From Pseudomonas viridiflava (lineage in GTDB: Bacteria > Pseudomonadota > Gammaproteobacteria > Pseudomonadales > Pseudomonadaceae), in contig NZ_UTBG01000181.1 in the NCBI RefSeq assembly GCF_900580675.1, forward strand, positions 33,069 through 97,068: a stretch of DNA of 64,000 nucleotides, in the 5' to 3' direction. The translations under genes were made by a program, and so were the position numbers. The notes beneath the pieces are model-generated. The model did not search any database, had not been told where the DNA came from, and was given only the letters and a program-made list of their open reading frames with translations. Positions 44,027 to 52,778 of the stretch are shown here, one piece after another (positions within the stretch are counted from its first letter, which is position 1; every line of letters starts with the position of its first letter).

Positions 44027-44959
44027 TTACCAACTTCCCATAGCCAGGCTGTGCGGCGAAAACTCCGCGAATTGCCAGCTCAGCGCCAATGCTGCAGGGC
44101 GGCGTACCAAGTGTTCCACGGTGACCGTCCACAAGCGCTGCGCGCCGTCGAATCTGGCCACCTCAGGTCCGTCGAGGATCAGCCTCGTACGCCCGGCAAC
44201 CTGCAGCACATCGCCTGTTTCAAAATCGATAAATAGCAACCCCGCCACCGGGTTCACTTGCAGGTTGCCCAGGGTGTTGAAGAACAGGTTGCCGGCAAAG
44301 TCGGGAATGGTCAGCACGTCGCCCTCTACCCGCACAAAACCGCGATTACCGCCGCGATGGGAAACATCCACCGAGCGCTCGCCGGCCAGGTTCACGTAGC
44401 TGGCGACGAAGAACGTGTCGGCGTTGCCGATCATCGTGTGTGCGGCGGCGTCCAGGCCGTCGAGGCGTTCAACCTGTGTGCCGGGTTTACGCGCAACCCC
44501 GTTCACTGGCCGCAGTTGGATGTATTTCGGGCAGTTGCCATAGGTGTGCACCACGTCGACCGCAAACCCGTCGTGGTCCAGCCTGCCGATGCGTCCGTTC
44601 ATGCGATTGCGTCGACGGGTGTTGAGGTCGATGCCGAGCAAGCCGACGGCAGCACCGCTGTGGAGTCCCGCTCGCGCAGGGTCGCCGGCAGACGGCAGGC
44701 TGTCGACCTGCAAGGTGTGCGGGTCCGGCGAGTGAGCAAACCCGGGCGCACCTTCGAGCAGGGTCGCCCAGGGAATCCCTTGCTCGTCCACTGCGCCCAG
44801 CAACAGGTAAGGCAGCAACGGGTAAAAATCCCGATGCTGTTCCGGCAGGTGATCGCGGATCACCTTGGGTCCGACCACGGCCATGCGCTCAGCGACGCCA
44901 ACCGCTTCTTGCAAGCGCCGTTCACCGACATGCCAGGGGGACTGTTCAATCTGATTCAC
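44027..44959 (-). CDS. Pyridoxamine-5'-phosphate-oxidase-like FMN-binding protein
   Basis: A 310-residue protein of the split-barrel flavin-binding class. The first half has PLLPYLLLGAVDEQGIPWATLLEGAPGF and GIDLNTRRRNRMNGRI; the second half has SYVNLAGERSVDVSHRGGNRGFVRV and ILDGPEVARFDG. Members reduce or oxidise small molecules or bind haem/flavin; no substrate is indicated. The start is taken as GTG 44959, which follows GAGAGGTGG; GTG 44968 is possible. It stands alone between repeat DNA and a LysR gene. Confidence 0.78.
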   Translation of the reverse strand: MNQIEQSPWHVGERRLQEAVGVAERMAVVGPKVIRDHLPEQHRDFYPLLPYLLLGAVDEQGIPWATLLEGAPGFAHSPDPHTLQVDSLPSAGDPARAGLHSGAAVGLLGIDLNTRRRNRMNGRIGRLDHDGFAVDVVHTYGNCPKYIQLRPVNGVARKPGTQVERLDGLDAAAHTMIGNADTFFVASYVNLAGERSVDVSHRGGNRGFVRVEGDVLTIPDFAGNLFFNTLGNLQVNPVAGLLFIDFETGDVLQVAGRTRLILDGPEVARFDGAQRLWTVTVEHLVRRPAALALSWQFAEFSPHSLAMGSW

Positions 44960-45130
44960 GGCGACCACCTCTCGTTAGTTTCCTCAATGCTGCGCCCTGC
45001 CTGGCAACAGGAGAACGCCCACGCCAGGCAATCCACCAGTACGCCAACTGAAATGCCGAATGCTCACGCACTGCGGGTAGTGCGCGCCAGCAACCTAGGT
45101 GTAGCAGGCGGTGTCAGCAATCGCGAGCAA

Positions 45131-46003
45131 TCACTCACCAAACAATTCACCGATCAGGTTAAACAGCGTGCTTTTCACTGCGCTGTCCAGCTCGGTCCAG
45201 GCCAAGCCTGTGCTGGCCTGGAACGCTCCCAGCTCAAGATGCCGCGACACGCAATTGGCCGGCAGTGCCCGCGCGGCCTGCAACGGCAGCACGCCGATGC
45301 CCAACCCGGCAGAGACCAGCGCGAGCATGGTGGTGAACTCGCCCAGTTCCGAGGCGATGTGCAGGTTGATCCCCAGCGCTTGAATAAACTCGTCGTAGAA
45401 ACCCGGCGCGTAACGCCGCGCGAGGATGTACACCGGTACGTTCAGCAGGTCGCCGGGCTGGATCGAGTCCTGCGCTGCCAACGGATGATCCACCGGCAAG
45501 GCCACGCAGAAACTCTCGCGCAACACCGCGCGGGTCTGCACGCCAGGGTAGGCCGCCGGCAGGCGCATCAAGCCGAAATCCAGCAGGCCGTTCTTCAGCG
45601 CGGCGGCCTGATCGGGGCCGGGCATGTCCTTGAGTTCCAGCTCGATACGCGGGTAACGCTGGTGCACCGCGCGAATCAGTTGCGGCAATAACTGCGGCAG
45701 CACCGATGACACAAAGCCCAGGCGCACTCGGCCGATTTCACCCCGGCTGGAGGCAAGCGCCGCGTCCGCCGCGCGCCCCGCCTGGTGCAGAGTGGCCTGG
45801 GCTTCGGGCAGGAACACCCGGCCGGCTTCGGTCAAGGTGACCGAGTGGCGATTGCGATCGAGCAGGCGCACGCCCAGGCCGCTTTCCAGCACCTTGATCT
45901 GCATGCTCAGCGCCGGTTGGACGATCGACAACTGCGCCGCCGCCCGGCCGAAATGCAGTTCCTGGGCAAGTACCACAAAGGCGCGCAAGTGCTTGAGCTC
46001 CAT
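45131..46003 (-). CDS. LysR-family regulator divergent from idnO-like operon
   Basis: A 290-residue LysR protein: MELKHLRAFVVLAQELHFGRAAAQLSIVQPALSMQI is the DNA-binding domain, followed by an effector-binding domain with RLGFVSSVLPQLLP. The ATG at 46003 follows GGAGGCTCA; the open frame to 46054 would overlap the control region. Its divergent placement 130 bases from the sugar-acid genes makes it their likely regulator, with a keto- or aldonic acid effector. Confidence 0.9.
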   Translation of the reverse strand: MELKHLRAFVVLAQELHFGRAAAQLSIVQPALSMQIKVLESGLGVRLLDRNRHSVTLTEAGRVFLPEAQATLHQAGRAADAALASSRGEIGRVRLGFVSSVLPQLLPQLIRAVHQRYPRIELELKDMPGPDQAAALKNGLLDFGLMRLPAAYPGVQTRAVLRESFCVALPVDHPLAAQDSIQPGDLLNVPVYILARRYAPGFYDEFIQALGINLHIASELGEFTTMLALVSAGLGIGVLPLQAARALPANCVSRHLELGAFQASTGLAWTELDSAVKSTLFNLIGELFGE

Positions 46004-46029
46004 TGAGCCTCCACGGTTATCACGGATAT

Positions 46030-46043
46030 TGATCACCCGATCA
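46030..46043. promoter_or_regulatory. TGATC-ACCC-GATCA palindrome, LysR operator candidate
   Basis: A perfect 5-bp inverted repeat with a 4-base centre in the LysR/idnO divergent region. A second, looser symmetry (TTTTGATGATCACAAAA, 46101-46117) lies nearer idnO. Paired sites are typical of LysR-controlled divergent promoters. Confidence 0.5.
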
Positions 46044-46132
46044 TAAATGAACATTGGACCTGTGCCCTACATTGGAGTGAAGTTAAGCCCATCGCCAATC
46101 TTTTGATGATCACAAAAGCGCCAGGAGAAAAC

Positions 46133-46912
46133 GTGCCCATGCACAGTGTTTTGGACAACTGCCGCCTCGATGGCCGGCTCGCGCTGGTCACCGGTTCCAG
46201 TGCTGGCATCGGCCTGGCCCTCGCCCGTGGCCTGGCCCAGGCCGGTGCAAAGGTGGTGCTCAACGGGCGCAACCGCGCCACCCTGCGTGATGCCGCTGCG
46301 CTGCTGACGCTGGAAGGCCTGGAGGTGTACACCGAGGCGTTTGACGTCACCGACAGCGCGGCGATCCAGGCCGCGGTGGCGAACATCGAAGAACGCCTCG
46401 GGCCACTGGAGATCCTGGTGAACAACGCCGGCATGCAGCGGCGCGGGCCGCTGGAAGACTACAGCGAGCAACACTGGCGCGAACTGATCAGCACCAACCT
46501 AGACAGCGCCTTCCTGGTCGGCCAGGCCGTGGCGCGGGCGATGATCCCGCGCAAGCGTGGGCGCATCATCAATATCTGCTCGGTGCAAAGTGAGCTGGGC
46601 CGCCCGGGGATTGCGCCCTATGCGGCGAGCAAGGGCGCGTTGAAAATGCTCACCAAGGGCATGGCCATCGACTGGGGCCCTCATGGGCTGACCGTCAACG
46701 GCATCGGCCCGGGCTACTTCAAGACCGAACTGAACGCCAACCTGGTGGCCAACCCCGAGTTCAGCGACTGGCTGGTGCAGCGCACCCCGAGCCGCCGCTG
46801 GGGTGACGTGGCCGAACTGGCCGGCGCGGCGGTGTTCCTCGCCAGCGACGCCGCGAGCTTCGTCAACGGTCATATTCTGTACGTCGACGGTGGGATCACC
46901 GCGTCGCTGTAA
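46133..46912 (+). CDS. idnO: SDR oxidoreductase, gluconate 5-dehydrogenase (IdnO) type
   Basis: A 259-residue short-chain dehydrogenase. The NAD(P) site is LVTGSSAGIGLALARGLAQ, followed by VNNAGMQRRGPLED. The catalytic Ser is in ICSVQSELG and the YxxxK in YAASKGALKM; the C-terminus is FVNGHILYVDGGITASL. The family interconverts 5-keto-D-gluconate and D-gluconate. GTG 46133 is five bases after AGGAGA; ATG 46139 and ATG 46103 are alternatives. With the adjacent IdnD-like enzyme it would channel L-idonate to gluconate in the cytosol. Confidence 0.85.
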   Translation: MPMHSVLDNCRLDGRLALVTGSSAGIGLALARGLAQAGAKVVLNGRNRATLRDAAALLTLEGLEVYTEAFDVTDSAAIQAAVANIEERLGPLEILVNNAGMQRRGPLEDYSEQHWRELISTNLDSAFLVGQAVARAMIPRKRGRIINICSVQSELGRPGIAPYAASKGALKMLTKGMAIDWGPHGLTVNGIGPGYFKTELNANLVANPEFSDWLVQRTPSRRWGDVAELAGAAVFLASDAASFVNGHILYVDGGITASL

Positions 46913-46926
46913 TGTCGGAGAACTGT

Positions 46927-47973
46927 ATGCACGCCATTGTCTGCCATGCCTCGAAAGACCTGCGGGTCGACCCTCAGGACGAACCGCACACCCTCGCCTC
47001 CGGCCAACTGCGCGTGCGCATTGCGCGCGGCGGTATCTGCGGCTCGGACCTGCATTACTACCAGCACGGCGGCTTCGGCACCGTGCGCCTGCGCGAGCCG
47101 ATGGTGCTCGGCCATGAAGTGTCGGCAGTGATCGACGCGGTGGGTGCGGACGCAGGCTTGTTCAAGGTCGGCCAACGGATTGCGGTGTCGCCCTCGCGCC
47201 CCTGCGGCGGTTGTCGTTATTGCCACCAAGGCCTGCCCAATCATTGCCTGAACATGCGCTTCTATGGCAGCGCGATGCCGTTCCCGCACATTCAGGGCGC
47301 GTTTCGCCAGAGCCTGGTGATCGAGACGCACCAGGCGCACGTGTTGGCGGATCACGTCAGCCTCGCCGAAGGTGCCCTGGCCGAGCCGCTGTCGGTGGGT
47401 TTACACGCGATCCAGCGCGCCGCTGCGGTATTCGGCAAGCGCGTACTGGTGACCGGCTGCGGCCCGATCGGCAACCTGTTGATCGGCAGCCTGCGCGCCG
47501 CCGGTGCCGGTGAAATCGTCGCCGTGGACCTGTCCGCCAGCGCCCTCGCCTGCGCCGAAAAAATGGGCGCCACGCGCACGCACAACCTGGCCGACGGCAA
47601 TGACGCGCTCAAGCGCTACACCGCTGAAAAAGGTTATTTCGATGTGATGTTCGAAGTCTCCGGCAGCGCCCAGGCCTTGCGTAACGGCCTGGAATGCATG
47701 GCGCCACGTGGGGTGCTGGTGACGGTCGGGTTGGGTGGCGACGTGTCGCTGCCATTGAACCTGCTGGTGAGCCGCGAGATTGATCTGCGCGGCACGTTTC
47801 GCTTCCACAGTGAATTTGCCCAGGCGGTGGATTTGCTCAACCGCCAGATCGTCGACGTGCGCCCGGTGATCTCACATACCGTGCCGTTCGAACAGGCGGT
47901 GCAGGCGTTCGAGCTGGCGGCGGACAAGACCCAGGCGATGAAAGTGGTGCTGGATTTCGGGGTGCCGGACTGA
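46927..47973 (+). CDS. idnD: Zn-dependent dehydrogenase, L-idonate 5-dehydrogenase (IdnD) type
   Basis: A 348-residue medium-chain dehydrogenase. The catalytic zinc site starts at RGGICGSDLHYYQHGG, with GHEV next. The structural zinc site has CGGCRYCHQGLPNHC, and the Rossmann motif is VLVTGCGPIGNLLIG. ICGSDLHYYQ plus MVLGHEV closely resembles IdnD. The ATG at 46927 has GGAGA five bases upstream; ATG 46912 overlaps the previous stop and is the alternative. No uptake system for idonate lies next to the pair. Confidence 0.85.
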   Translation: MHAIVCHASKDLRVDPQDEPHTLASGQLRVRIARGGICGSDLHYYQHGGFGTVRLREPMVLGHEVSAVIDAVGADAGLFKVGQRIAVSPSRPCGGCRYCHQGLPNHCLNMRFYGSAMPFPHIQGAFRQSLVIETHQAHVLADHVSLAEGALAEPLSVGLHAIQRAAAVFGKRVLVTGCGPIGNLLIGSLRAAGAGEIVAVDLSASALACAEKMGATRTHNLADGNDALKRYTAEKGYFDVMFEVSGSAQALRNGLECMAPRGVLVTVGLGGDVSLPLNLLVSREIDLRGTFRFHSEFAQAVDLLNRQIVDVRPVISHTVPFEQAVQAFELAADKTQAMKVVLDFGVPD

Positions 47974-47985
47974 TTGAGCCGGCGT

Positions 47986-48195
47986 GTTGTGGCAAGTAGG
48001 CTAGTTGTGGTGAGCAGGCTTTTTGTGGCGAGCAGGCTTGCCCTGCGTTGGGCTGCGAAGCGGCCCTAAATCCAGGCGGCGCGGTTAGTCAGGAATACCT
48101 TGGCGATCTTATTGGGGCTGCTTCGCAGCCCAGCGCAGGGCAAGCCTGCTCACCACAGAAAGCTTGCTCACAACAGAAAGCCTGCTGCCACAAAA
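47986..48195. repeat. TGTGGCGAGCAGG-family composite repeat
   Basis: Same design as 43812-43984: three tandem arms (GTGGCAAGTAGGC, GTGGTGAGCAGGC, GTGGCGAGCAGGC), a core with GCCCTGCGTTGGGCTGCGAAGC and its inverted partner GCTTCGCAGCCCAGCGCAGGG, then three complementary arms. It lies between two convergent genes. The array-like multiplication of the arms is more extended than in the other copies. Confidence 0.85.
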
Positions 48196-48217
48196 GGCTT
48201 GCTTAACACAAAAATTG

Positions 48218-49009
48218 TCAGCGCTCTTCGAGCCGGTCGCGCAAAAACCTATGGCTCGTGGAAAATAGCCGCCGGTAGGTGAGCAACACCGCCCCCACCG
48301 TGCCCAACGCCGACGACGCGGCGATCAAGAACATGATCACGATCTGATAGCGCACCGCGTCCACCGGACTCTCCCCAGCCAGCACCTGGCCGGTCATCAT
48401 GCCGGGCAGGCTGACGATGCCCACCACGGTCATCTGGTTCAGCGTCGGGATCATCCCGGCGCGCACCGCCTGGCGGATGGCTTCCTGCGCCGCTTCCCAG
48501 CGTGAGCCGCCCAGGGCCAGGATCATCTCGATGCTGTTGCGGCCCGAGGTCAGTTCCTGGGTCATGCGCTCGATGCCCAGCGACACACCGGTCAGGGTAT
48601 TGCCGAGGATCATCCCCAGGATCGGGATCGCGTACTGCGGCTCATACCACGGGTGGATGCGAATCACTGCAAACAAACCCACCGCCGTCACCAGCCACGA
48701 ACTGCCCCACACCGAGAGAATGCTGTCAACGCGCTGCCCGCGATAGGTACGCCGCCCGCGCCCCGCTGCCGAGAGCCCGGCGATCAGGGTCATCGCACAC
48801 ATCAACGGCAGCACCACGTACCAGTAGGCAAACTCGAAGACCCAGCCCAGCAGGTAACCGATGGCCAACAATTGCACCACGGTGCGCACCGCCGCCCACA
48901 GCAACTGGCGGCCCAGGCCCAGGCGCAGCAGCAGCGACAGCGCGCCGTTGATCAGGATCAGCGACGCGGCGATGCCCATGTCCAGGGCGGTGAGGTTTTG
49001 ATAATTCAT
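48218..49009 (-). CDS. fetB: FetB-type iron export ABC permease
   Basis: A 263-residue membrane protein of the UPF0014 family with seven or so helices. It begins MNYQNLTALDMGIAASLILINGALS, and the family motifs PILGMILGNTLTGVSLGIERM and IPTLNQMTVVGIVSLPGMMTGQVLAGESPVDA are present in order. In E. coli FetAB lowers cytosolic iron and protects against peroxide. It overlaps fetA by 4 bp. Confidence 0.9.
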   Translation of the reverse strand: MNYQNLTALDMGIAASLILINGALSLLLRLGLGRQLLWAAVRTVVQLLAIGYLLGWVFEFAYWYVVLPLMCAMTLIAGLSAAGRGRRTYRGQRVDSILSVWGSSWLVTAVGLFAVIRIHPWYEPQYAIPILGMILGNTLTGVSLGIERMTQELTSGRNSIEMILALGGSRWEAAQEAIRQAVRAGMIPTLNQMTVVGIVSLPGMMTGQVLAGESPVDAVRYQIVIMFLIAASSALGTVGAVLLTYRRLFSTSHRFLRDRLEER

Positions 49010-49683
49010 GGCTGGGTCGCCTCGCTCAACACGCCGGCACCCATCTGCAAGTGGATGTCGCTCATGCGTCGGGCCTGGTCGAGGTCATGGGACACCCAGA
49101 TGTAGGCGCGGGCATTATCCGCGGCGAACCAGGCGTTGATCAGCGCTTCGACATCACGCGATGACGTGGGGTCGAGGGCGGCGGTGGGTTCGTCCAGCAA
49201 CAGTACTTCGGGATTCAGTTGCAGGGTTCGAATCAGCGAGACCACCTGGGCTTCGCCGCCCGACAGGTCCATCGCATTCTTCGCCAGGAAGTCCGGAGCC
49301 TTGCCGGCATGCCCCAGCAGTGTGGTGACCGCCTGCGTATCGAAGCTGCGCTTGCGCAAGGTCTTCAGGCTGTAGGGAAAGCGCAGGTTGTCTTCCACCG
49401 TACCTTCGAGCAACGCCGGGCGTTGCGACAGGTAGCCGATATGGCTGCGGTAATGAGGGATCTGCGCGTCGACGATCGGCTGCTGGTTCCACAGGATCTG
49501 CCCTGAACCGGGGGCATCCAGCAGCGCCAGCGCGCGCAGGAACACGCTCTTGCCGGAGCCCGACGAGCCGGTGATCGACACGCGGTCGCCGTGGTTCAAG
49601 GTGAAATCCGTGGGCTGCAGCAATGGTACTTGACGGCGTTCGTCCGTGCGCGTGAGGGCGCGGGTTTCTATCAGTGCGCTCAT
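49006..49683 (-). CDS. fetA: FetA-type iron export ABC ATPase
   Basis: A 225-residue ATPase with Walker A GSSGSGKSV, signature DLSGGEAQVVSLIRTL, Walker B VLLLDEPTAALD, and the H-loop VSHDLD. The GKSV in place of GKST still keeps the essential Lys. The ATG at 49683 (MSALIETRAL) matches the family start; ATG 49701 is in frame upstream. It partners FetB, and no obvious Fur site precedes it. Confidence 0.88.
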   Translation of the reverse strand: MSALIETRALTRTDERRQVPLLQPTDFTLNHGDRVSITGSSGSGKSVFLRALALLDAPGSGQILWNQQPIVDAQIPHYRSHIGYLSQRPALLEGTVEDNLRFPYSLKTLRKRSFDTQAVTTLLGHAGKAPDFLAKNAMDLSGGEAQVVSLIRTLQLNPEVLLLDEPTAALDPTSSRDVEALINAWFAADNARAYIWVSHDLDQARRMSDIHLQMGAGVLSEATQP

Positions 49684-49815
49684 GGACGCGGTGTTCCTCA
49701 TCAAACCTGTTGCGCGCAATGGTGCGGCAGGCGTCTGAAATTTTCATGAAAAAATTCAAACTATCGCAAACCCTGTCGTTCACACCTTCACGTGTAACGT
49801 AAAACAGGAGGCGAC

Positions 49816-50892
49816 ATGCAATACCGACAACTGGGCCATTCGGGCCTGCTGGTATCCGAAATGATCCTGGGCACCGTGCCTTTTGGTGGTCGCGCCGAGT
49901 TCGAAAAATGTGGATCGGTCGACGTGCCCCAGGCCAAGCGCATGTTTGATATCGCGTTCGACGCCGGGGTGAATATGGTCGACACCGCCGACCTCTATTC
50001 CCACGGCCTGGCCGAAGAAGTGGTCGGCAAGGCCCTGGGCGACAAGCGCAACGACATCCTGCTGGCCACCAAGGGCCGCAGCCCGGTGGACAACAACCCG
50101 AACAACTCAGGCTCCTCGCGCTACCACCTGATTCGCGCGTGCGAAGCCAGCTTGAAACGCCTCGGCACCGACCATATCGACCTCTACCAACTGCATAACT
50201 GGGACGGCATGACGCCCATCGAGGAAACCCTCGAAGCGCTGCGGCTGCTGGTCGGCTCGGGCAAGATCCGCTACTTCGGCACCAGCAACTTCACCGCCTG
50301 GCAGATGATGAAAGCACTGGGCACGGCCGAGCTGCACGGCATGCTCAAGCCCATCACCCAGCAGATCTACTACACCCCGGAATCGCGCGAGGCCGAATAT
50401 GAGCTGTTGCCGATGGCGCTGGACCAATCGATTGGCACCCTGGTGTGGGGCCCGATGGGCGAAGGCCTGCTGACCGGCTCCACCCGCCGCGGGCACAAAC
50501 CTCCGGCCAACACCCGCCAGGGCAGCGGCTGGCCGGAACCCTATGTGCATGACCAGGAGCGCGCGCTCGACATCATCGAAACCCTCGCCGCCGTGGGTGA
50601 CGAGCATGGCGTGTCGGTGGCGCGTACCTGCCTGGCCTGGCTCAAGGACCGGCCGGGGATCACCTCGCTGATCGTCGGCGCCCGCACCGAAGAGCACCTG
50701 CGCGACAACCTCGCGGCCACTGAACTGAAACTCACCGAAGAGCAGTCTGCGCGCATCGAGGCGGTGACACGGCGCCAGCCGTTGTACCCGTACTGGCACC
50801 GTTTTACCGCCGGGATTGATCGCTTTGATCCAGCGGAGCAGCCGTTTCTGGCCGAGCACCAGAAGACCATGGATGCGCGCAAGGACAAATAA
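49816..50892 (+). CDS. Aldo/keto reductase
   Basis: A 358-residue (beta/alpha)8 NADPH-dependent reductase starting MQYRQLGHSGLLVSEMILGTVPFGG. The catalytic tetrad is visible as Asp and Tyr in NMVDTADLYSHG, Lys in LLATKGRS and His in YQLHNWDG. NADP contacts are in the C-terminal ITSLIVGARTEEHLRDNL. AGGAGGCG lies just before the ATG. The closest type is the YajO/PhdA-like general aldehyde reductase; the substrate is unknown. Confidence 0.92.
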   Translation: MQYRQLGHSGLLVSEMILGTVPFGGRAEFEKCGSVDVPQAKRMFDIAFDAGVNMVDTADLYSHGLAEEVVGKALGDKRNDILLATKGRSPVDNNPNNSGSSRYHLIRACEASLKRLGTDHIDLYQLHNWDGMTPIEETLEALRLLVGSGKIRYFGTSNFTAWQMMKALGTAELHGMLKPITQQIYYTPESREAEYELLPMALDQSIGTLVWGPMGEGLLTGSTRRGHKPPANTRQGSGWPEPYVHDQERALDIIETLAAVGDEHGVSVARTCLAWLKDRPGITSLIVGARTEEHLRDNLAATELKLTEEQSARIEAVTRRQPLYPYWHRFTAGIDRFDPAEQPFLAEHQKTMDARKDK

Positions 50893-50977
50893 TCCAGATC
50901 CGTGACACAGCAGATCAACAATGTGGGAGGAGCAAGCACCCTCCCACCTTTGAACAAAATGCACCCTGCAAAGGAGT

Positions 50978-51226
50978 ATGGCCTTGATCGCCCAACTCAT
51001 GATCGCCGCCCTCGGCGTCGTCGCCATCTGGTTCAGCCAGAGCAAACGCCTGAAAGTGCGCCGCTACGCCTGCCTGTTCGGCATGGCGGGCCAGCCGTTC
51101 TGGTTCTGGTCGTCGATCAATGCCGAGCAATGGGGCATCGTGTTGTTGAGCTGCTTCTACACGGTGGCGTGGGCCAAGGGCATCAAGACGCATTGGATTG
51201 ATCGCAAGTCCGACGTGCAAGCGTGA
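50978..51226 (+). CDS. Small inner-membrane protein, unknown function
   Basis: An 82-residue protein with an N-terminal helix (LIAQLMIAALGVVAIWF), a basic loop, and two further hydrophobic stretches (FGMAGQPFWFWSSI, GIVLLSCFYTVAWA). AAGGAG is two to seven bases before the ATG. It resembles small hypothetical membrane proteins often carried by pseudomonads (and by their phages). No function is known. Confidence 0.75.
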   Translation: MALIAQLMIAALGVVAIWFSQSKRLKVRRYACLFGMAGQPFWFWSSINAEQWGIVLLSCFYTVAWAKGIKTHWIDRKSDVQA

Positions 51227-51280
51227 GGTGAGTGGTCTACCAGCCATCAAGCCTCCCGCTGAACCCTCTCGAAGTCGCTG

Positions 51281-51375
51281 TTGTGGCGAGGCAGCTTGCC
51301 CCCGTTGGGCTGCGCAGCGGGCCCAAAAACCTGGGAGCGCTGCGCACTCCAGCGCAAGCAAGCTTGCTCGCCACA
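51281..51375. repeat. TGTGGCGAGG-family repeat, single-arm copy
   Basis: TTGTGGCGAGGCAGCTTGCC and its inverted partner AGCAAGCTTGCTCGCCACAA flank a GTTGGGCTGCGCAGCGGGCCC core. It is the simple form of the element at 43812-43984 and 47986-48195. Confidence 0.75.
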
Positions 51376-51399
51376 ATGATCGCGTTTCACCCGCCGCTG

Positions 51400-51900
51400 C
51401 TGGCCTTTAGTCATGATTTGTAAAGGGCCAGCAAGGCGTCTCGCTTTTAATTGCAGGACGTTTCCTAGACAATCCCTGCCGCCTTCTGCCTGTTGGAATC
51501 CGTGGCTAGTCTGCGCTCCGTCACTGCTTATCAGTGATCGGGTTTAGTCGCTCGGATGCTTAATCAGGCGCATCGTCCTCCATGATGTTTTATGGTGGCT
51601 GTGCGCAGGGCACCTTCGGGTGCGCCGGATTTCTGGTTAGCCGGTCGACTAACCTGCGTACAGCCTCCACCCAGCGTGTGGCATTTGCTGGAAATTGCCA
51701 GGACCACCGTGGATCGCTCCATTGGATGCATGACCCCCTCAAAGCCCCCTGTCTAAACGCGGCTCGTGCATCGGGCAGACGTTGTGCTCGGCCCTGAACT
51801 TGGACGACATTTCGTATGCCGGTTTGCGCACGCGCATCACCCCGCCCAATGGGCGATGCGCAGGCCTGAAACCAACGTCAAGCGTTTAGGCTAAAGTGCT
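51400..51900. other. Non-coding stretch with multiple possible hairpins
   Basis: Part of a 706-bp gap with no credible gene; a 71-residue open frame at 51582-51797 lacks a ribosome site and any recognised family. Foldable segments on the plus strand include TCACTG-CTTAT-CAGTGA, GCACC-TTCG-GGTGC (a UUCG tetraloop), CCGG...CCGG around TTTCTGG, TTAG...CTAA and TGGCA...TGCCA. The density of hairpins suggests a structured RNA or a decayed repetitive element. No promoter or terminator is assigned. Confidence 0.4.
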
Positions 51901-51932
51901 GCCCTAATGCTCTTCGCCTGCGAGACTTACCC

Positions 51933-52769
51933 ATGCGTAACCTGATTTTTGCTGGCGTCTGCCTGCTCTCCACCGCCCTGGCAGGCTGCCAGCACACCCC
52001 GCCCGCCAACGATCAACTCGACGCCGTGCTCTGGACCCAGACCTCCATCGAACATGAGTTGATCTACCGCCAGGTGTTCGCCGACGCCACCCGCCAACTC
52101 GACGTGGCCCTGGCCGATCCCACTTGGGATGCACTGCCCTTCCCCGCCCGCAACCTCAATGGCCTGCCGCCCGCCGTGGTGGTCGACATCGATGAAACCC
52201 TGCTGGACAACGTGCCCCTTAATGCCCGGGACGTCGTCTACAACCAGGTCTATTCCTACGACCGCTGGAATACCTGGGTCGACCAGGCCAAGGCCCCGGC
52301 ACTGCCCGGCGCCGTGGCTTTCCTGCAAGCCGCCCAGCAAAAAGGCATCAAGGTTTACTACCTCACCAACCGCGAACACAGCCAGGTCACCGCCACCGTG
52401 GCCAACCTGCGCCTGCGCGGGTTTCCGGTTGAGAGCGATGAACAGGTGCTCGCCGCCAGCACCCCCACCGGCCACTGCGAAAGCGCCGGTTATGGCAAAA
52501 ACTGCCGCCGCCAGTGGGTCGCCAGCCACGCCCGTGTGCTGTTGATGGCCGGCGACTCTCTGGGCGATTTCGTGCAGGCCGACCACAACACCCTCGCTGC
52601 GCAGCGCAAAGCGGTTGAACCCTATGCAGGGTGGCTGGGCCAGCGCTGGTTCCTGCTGCCCAACCCAACGTACGGCAATTGGTACAGCGCGCCGTACGCC
52701 GATGATGAAAAATTGCCGTTTGCGCGCAAGCGCCAGCTCAAGCAGCAGGCGCTGCAGCTGCAGGAGTAG
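51933..52769 (+). CDS. 5'-nucleotidase/acid phosphatase lipoprotein, e(P4) family
   Basis: A 278-residue HAD-superfamily phosphatase anchored in the outer membrane (lipoprotein signal LLSTALAGC, Cys19). The catalytic motif is VVVDIDETLLDN (two Asp, class C acid phosphatase), followed by VYYLTNREHSQV and later LLMAGDSLGDF for the last metal Asp. In Haemophilus, e(P4) dephosphorylates NMN and other nucleotides for nucleoside uptake. It is convergent with the porin gene, 9 bases apart. Confidence 0.92.
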   Translation: MRNLIFAGVCLLSTALAGCQHTPPANDQLDAVLWTQTSIEHELIYRQVFADATRQLDVALADPTWDALPFPARNLNGLPPAVVVDIDETLLDNVPLNARDVVYNQVYSYDRWNTWVDQAKAPALPGAVAFLQAAQQKGIKVYYLTNREHSQVTATVANLRLRGFPVESDEQVLAASTPTGHCESAGYGKNCRRQWVASHARVLLMAGDSLGDFVQADHNTLAAQRKAVEPYAGWLGQRWFLLPNPTYGNWYSAPYADDEKLPFARKRQLKQQALQLQE

Positions 52770-52778
52770 CGCCGCCTG

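Noticed and set aside
43764..44399. 211-codon open frame
   Set aside because: Runs through the composite repeat and then antisense to the FMN-binding protein gene.
43812..48195. CRISPR-like array
   Set aside because: Repeats are inverted arms of REP elements without unique equal-length spacers, and there are no cas genes.
51582..51797. 71-codon open frame in the 51.4-51.9 kb gap
   Set aside because: No ribosome site, no family, and it overlaps hairpin-forming sequence; kept only as part of the non-coding region.
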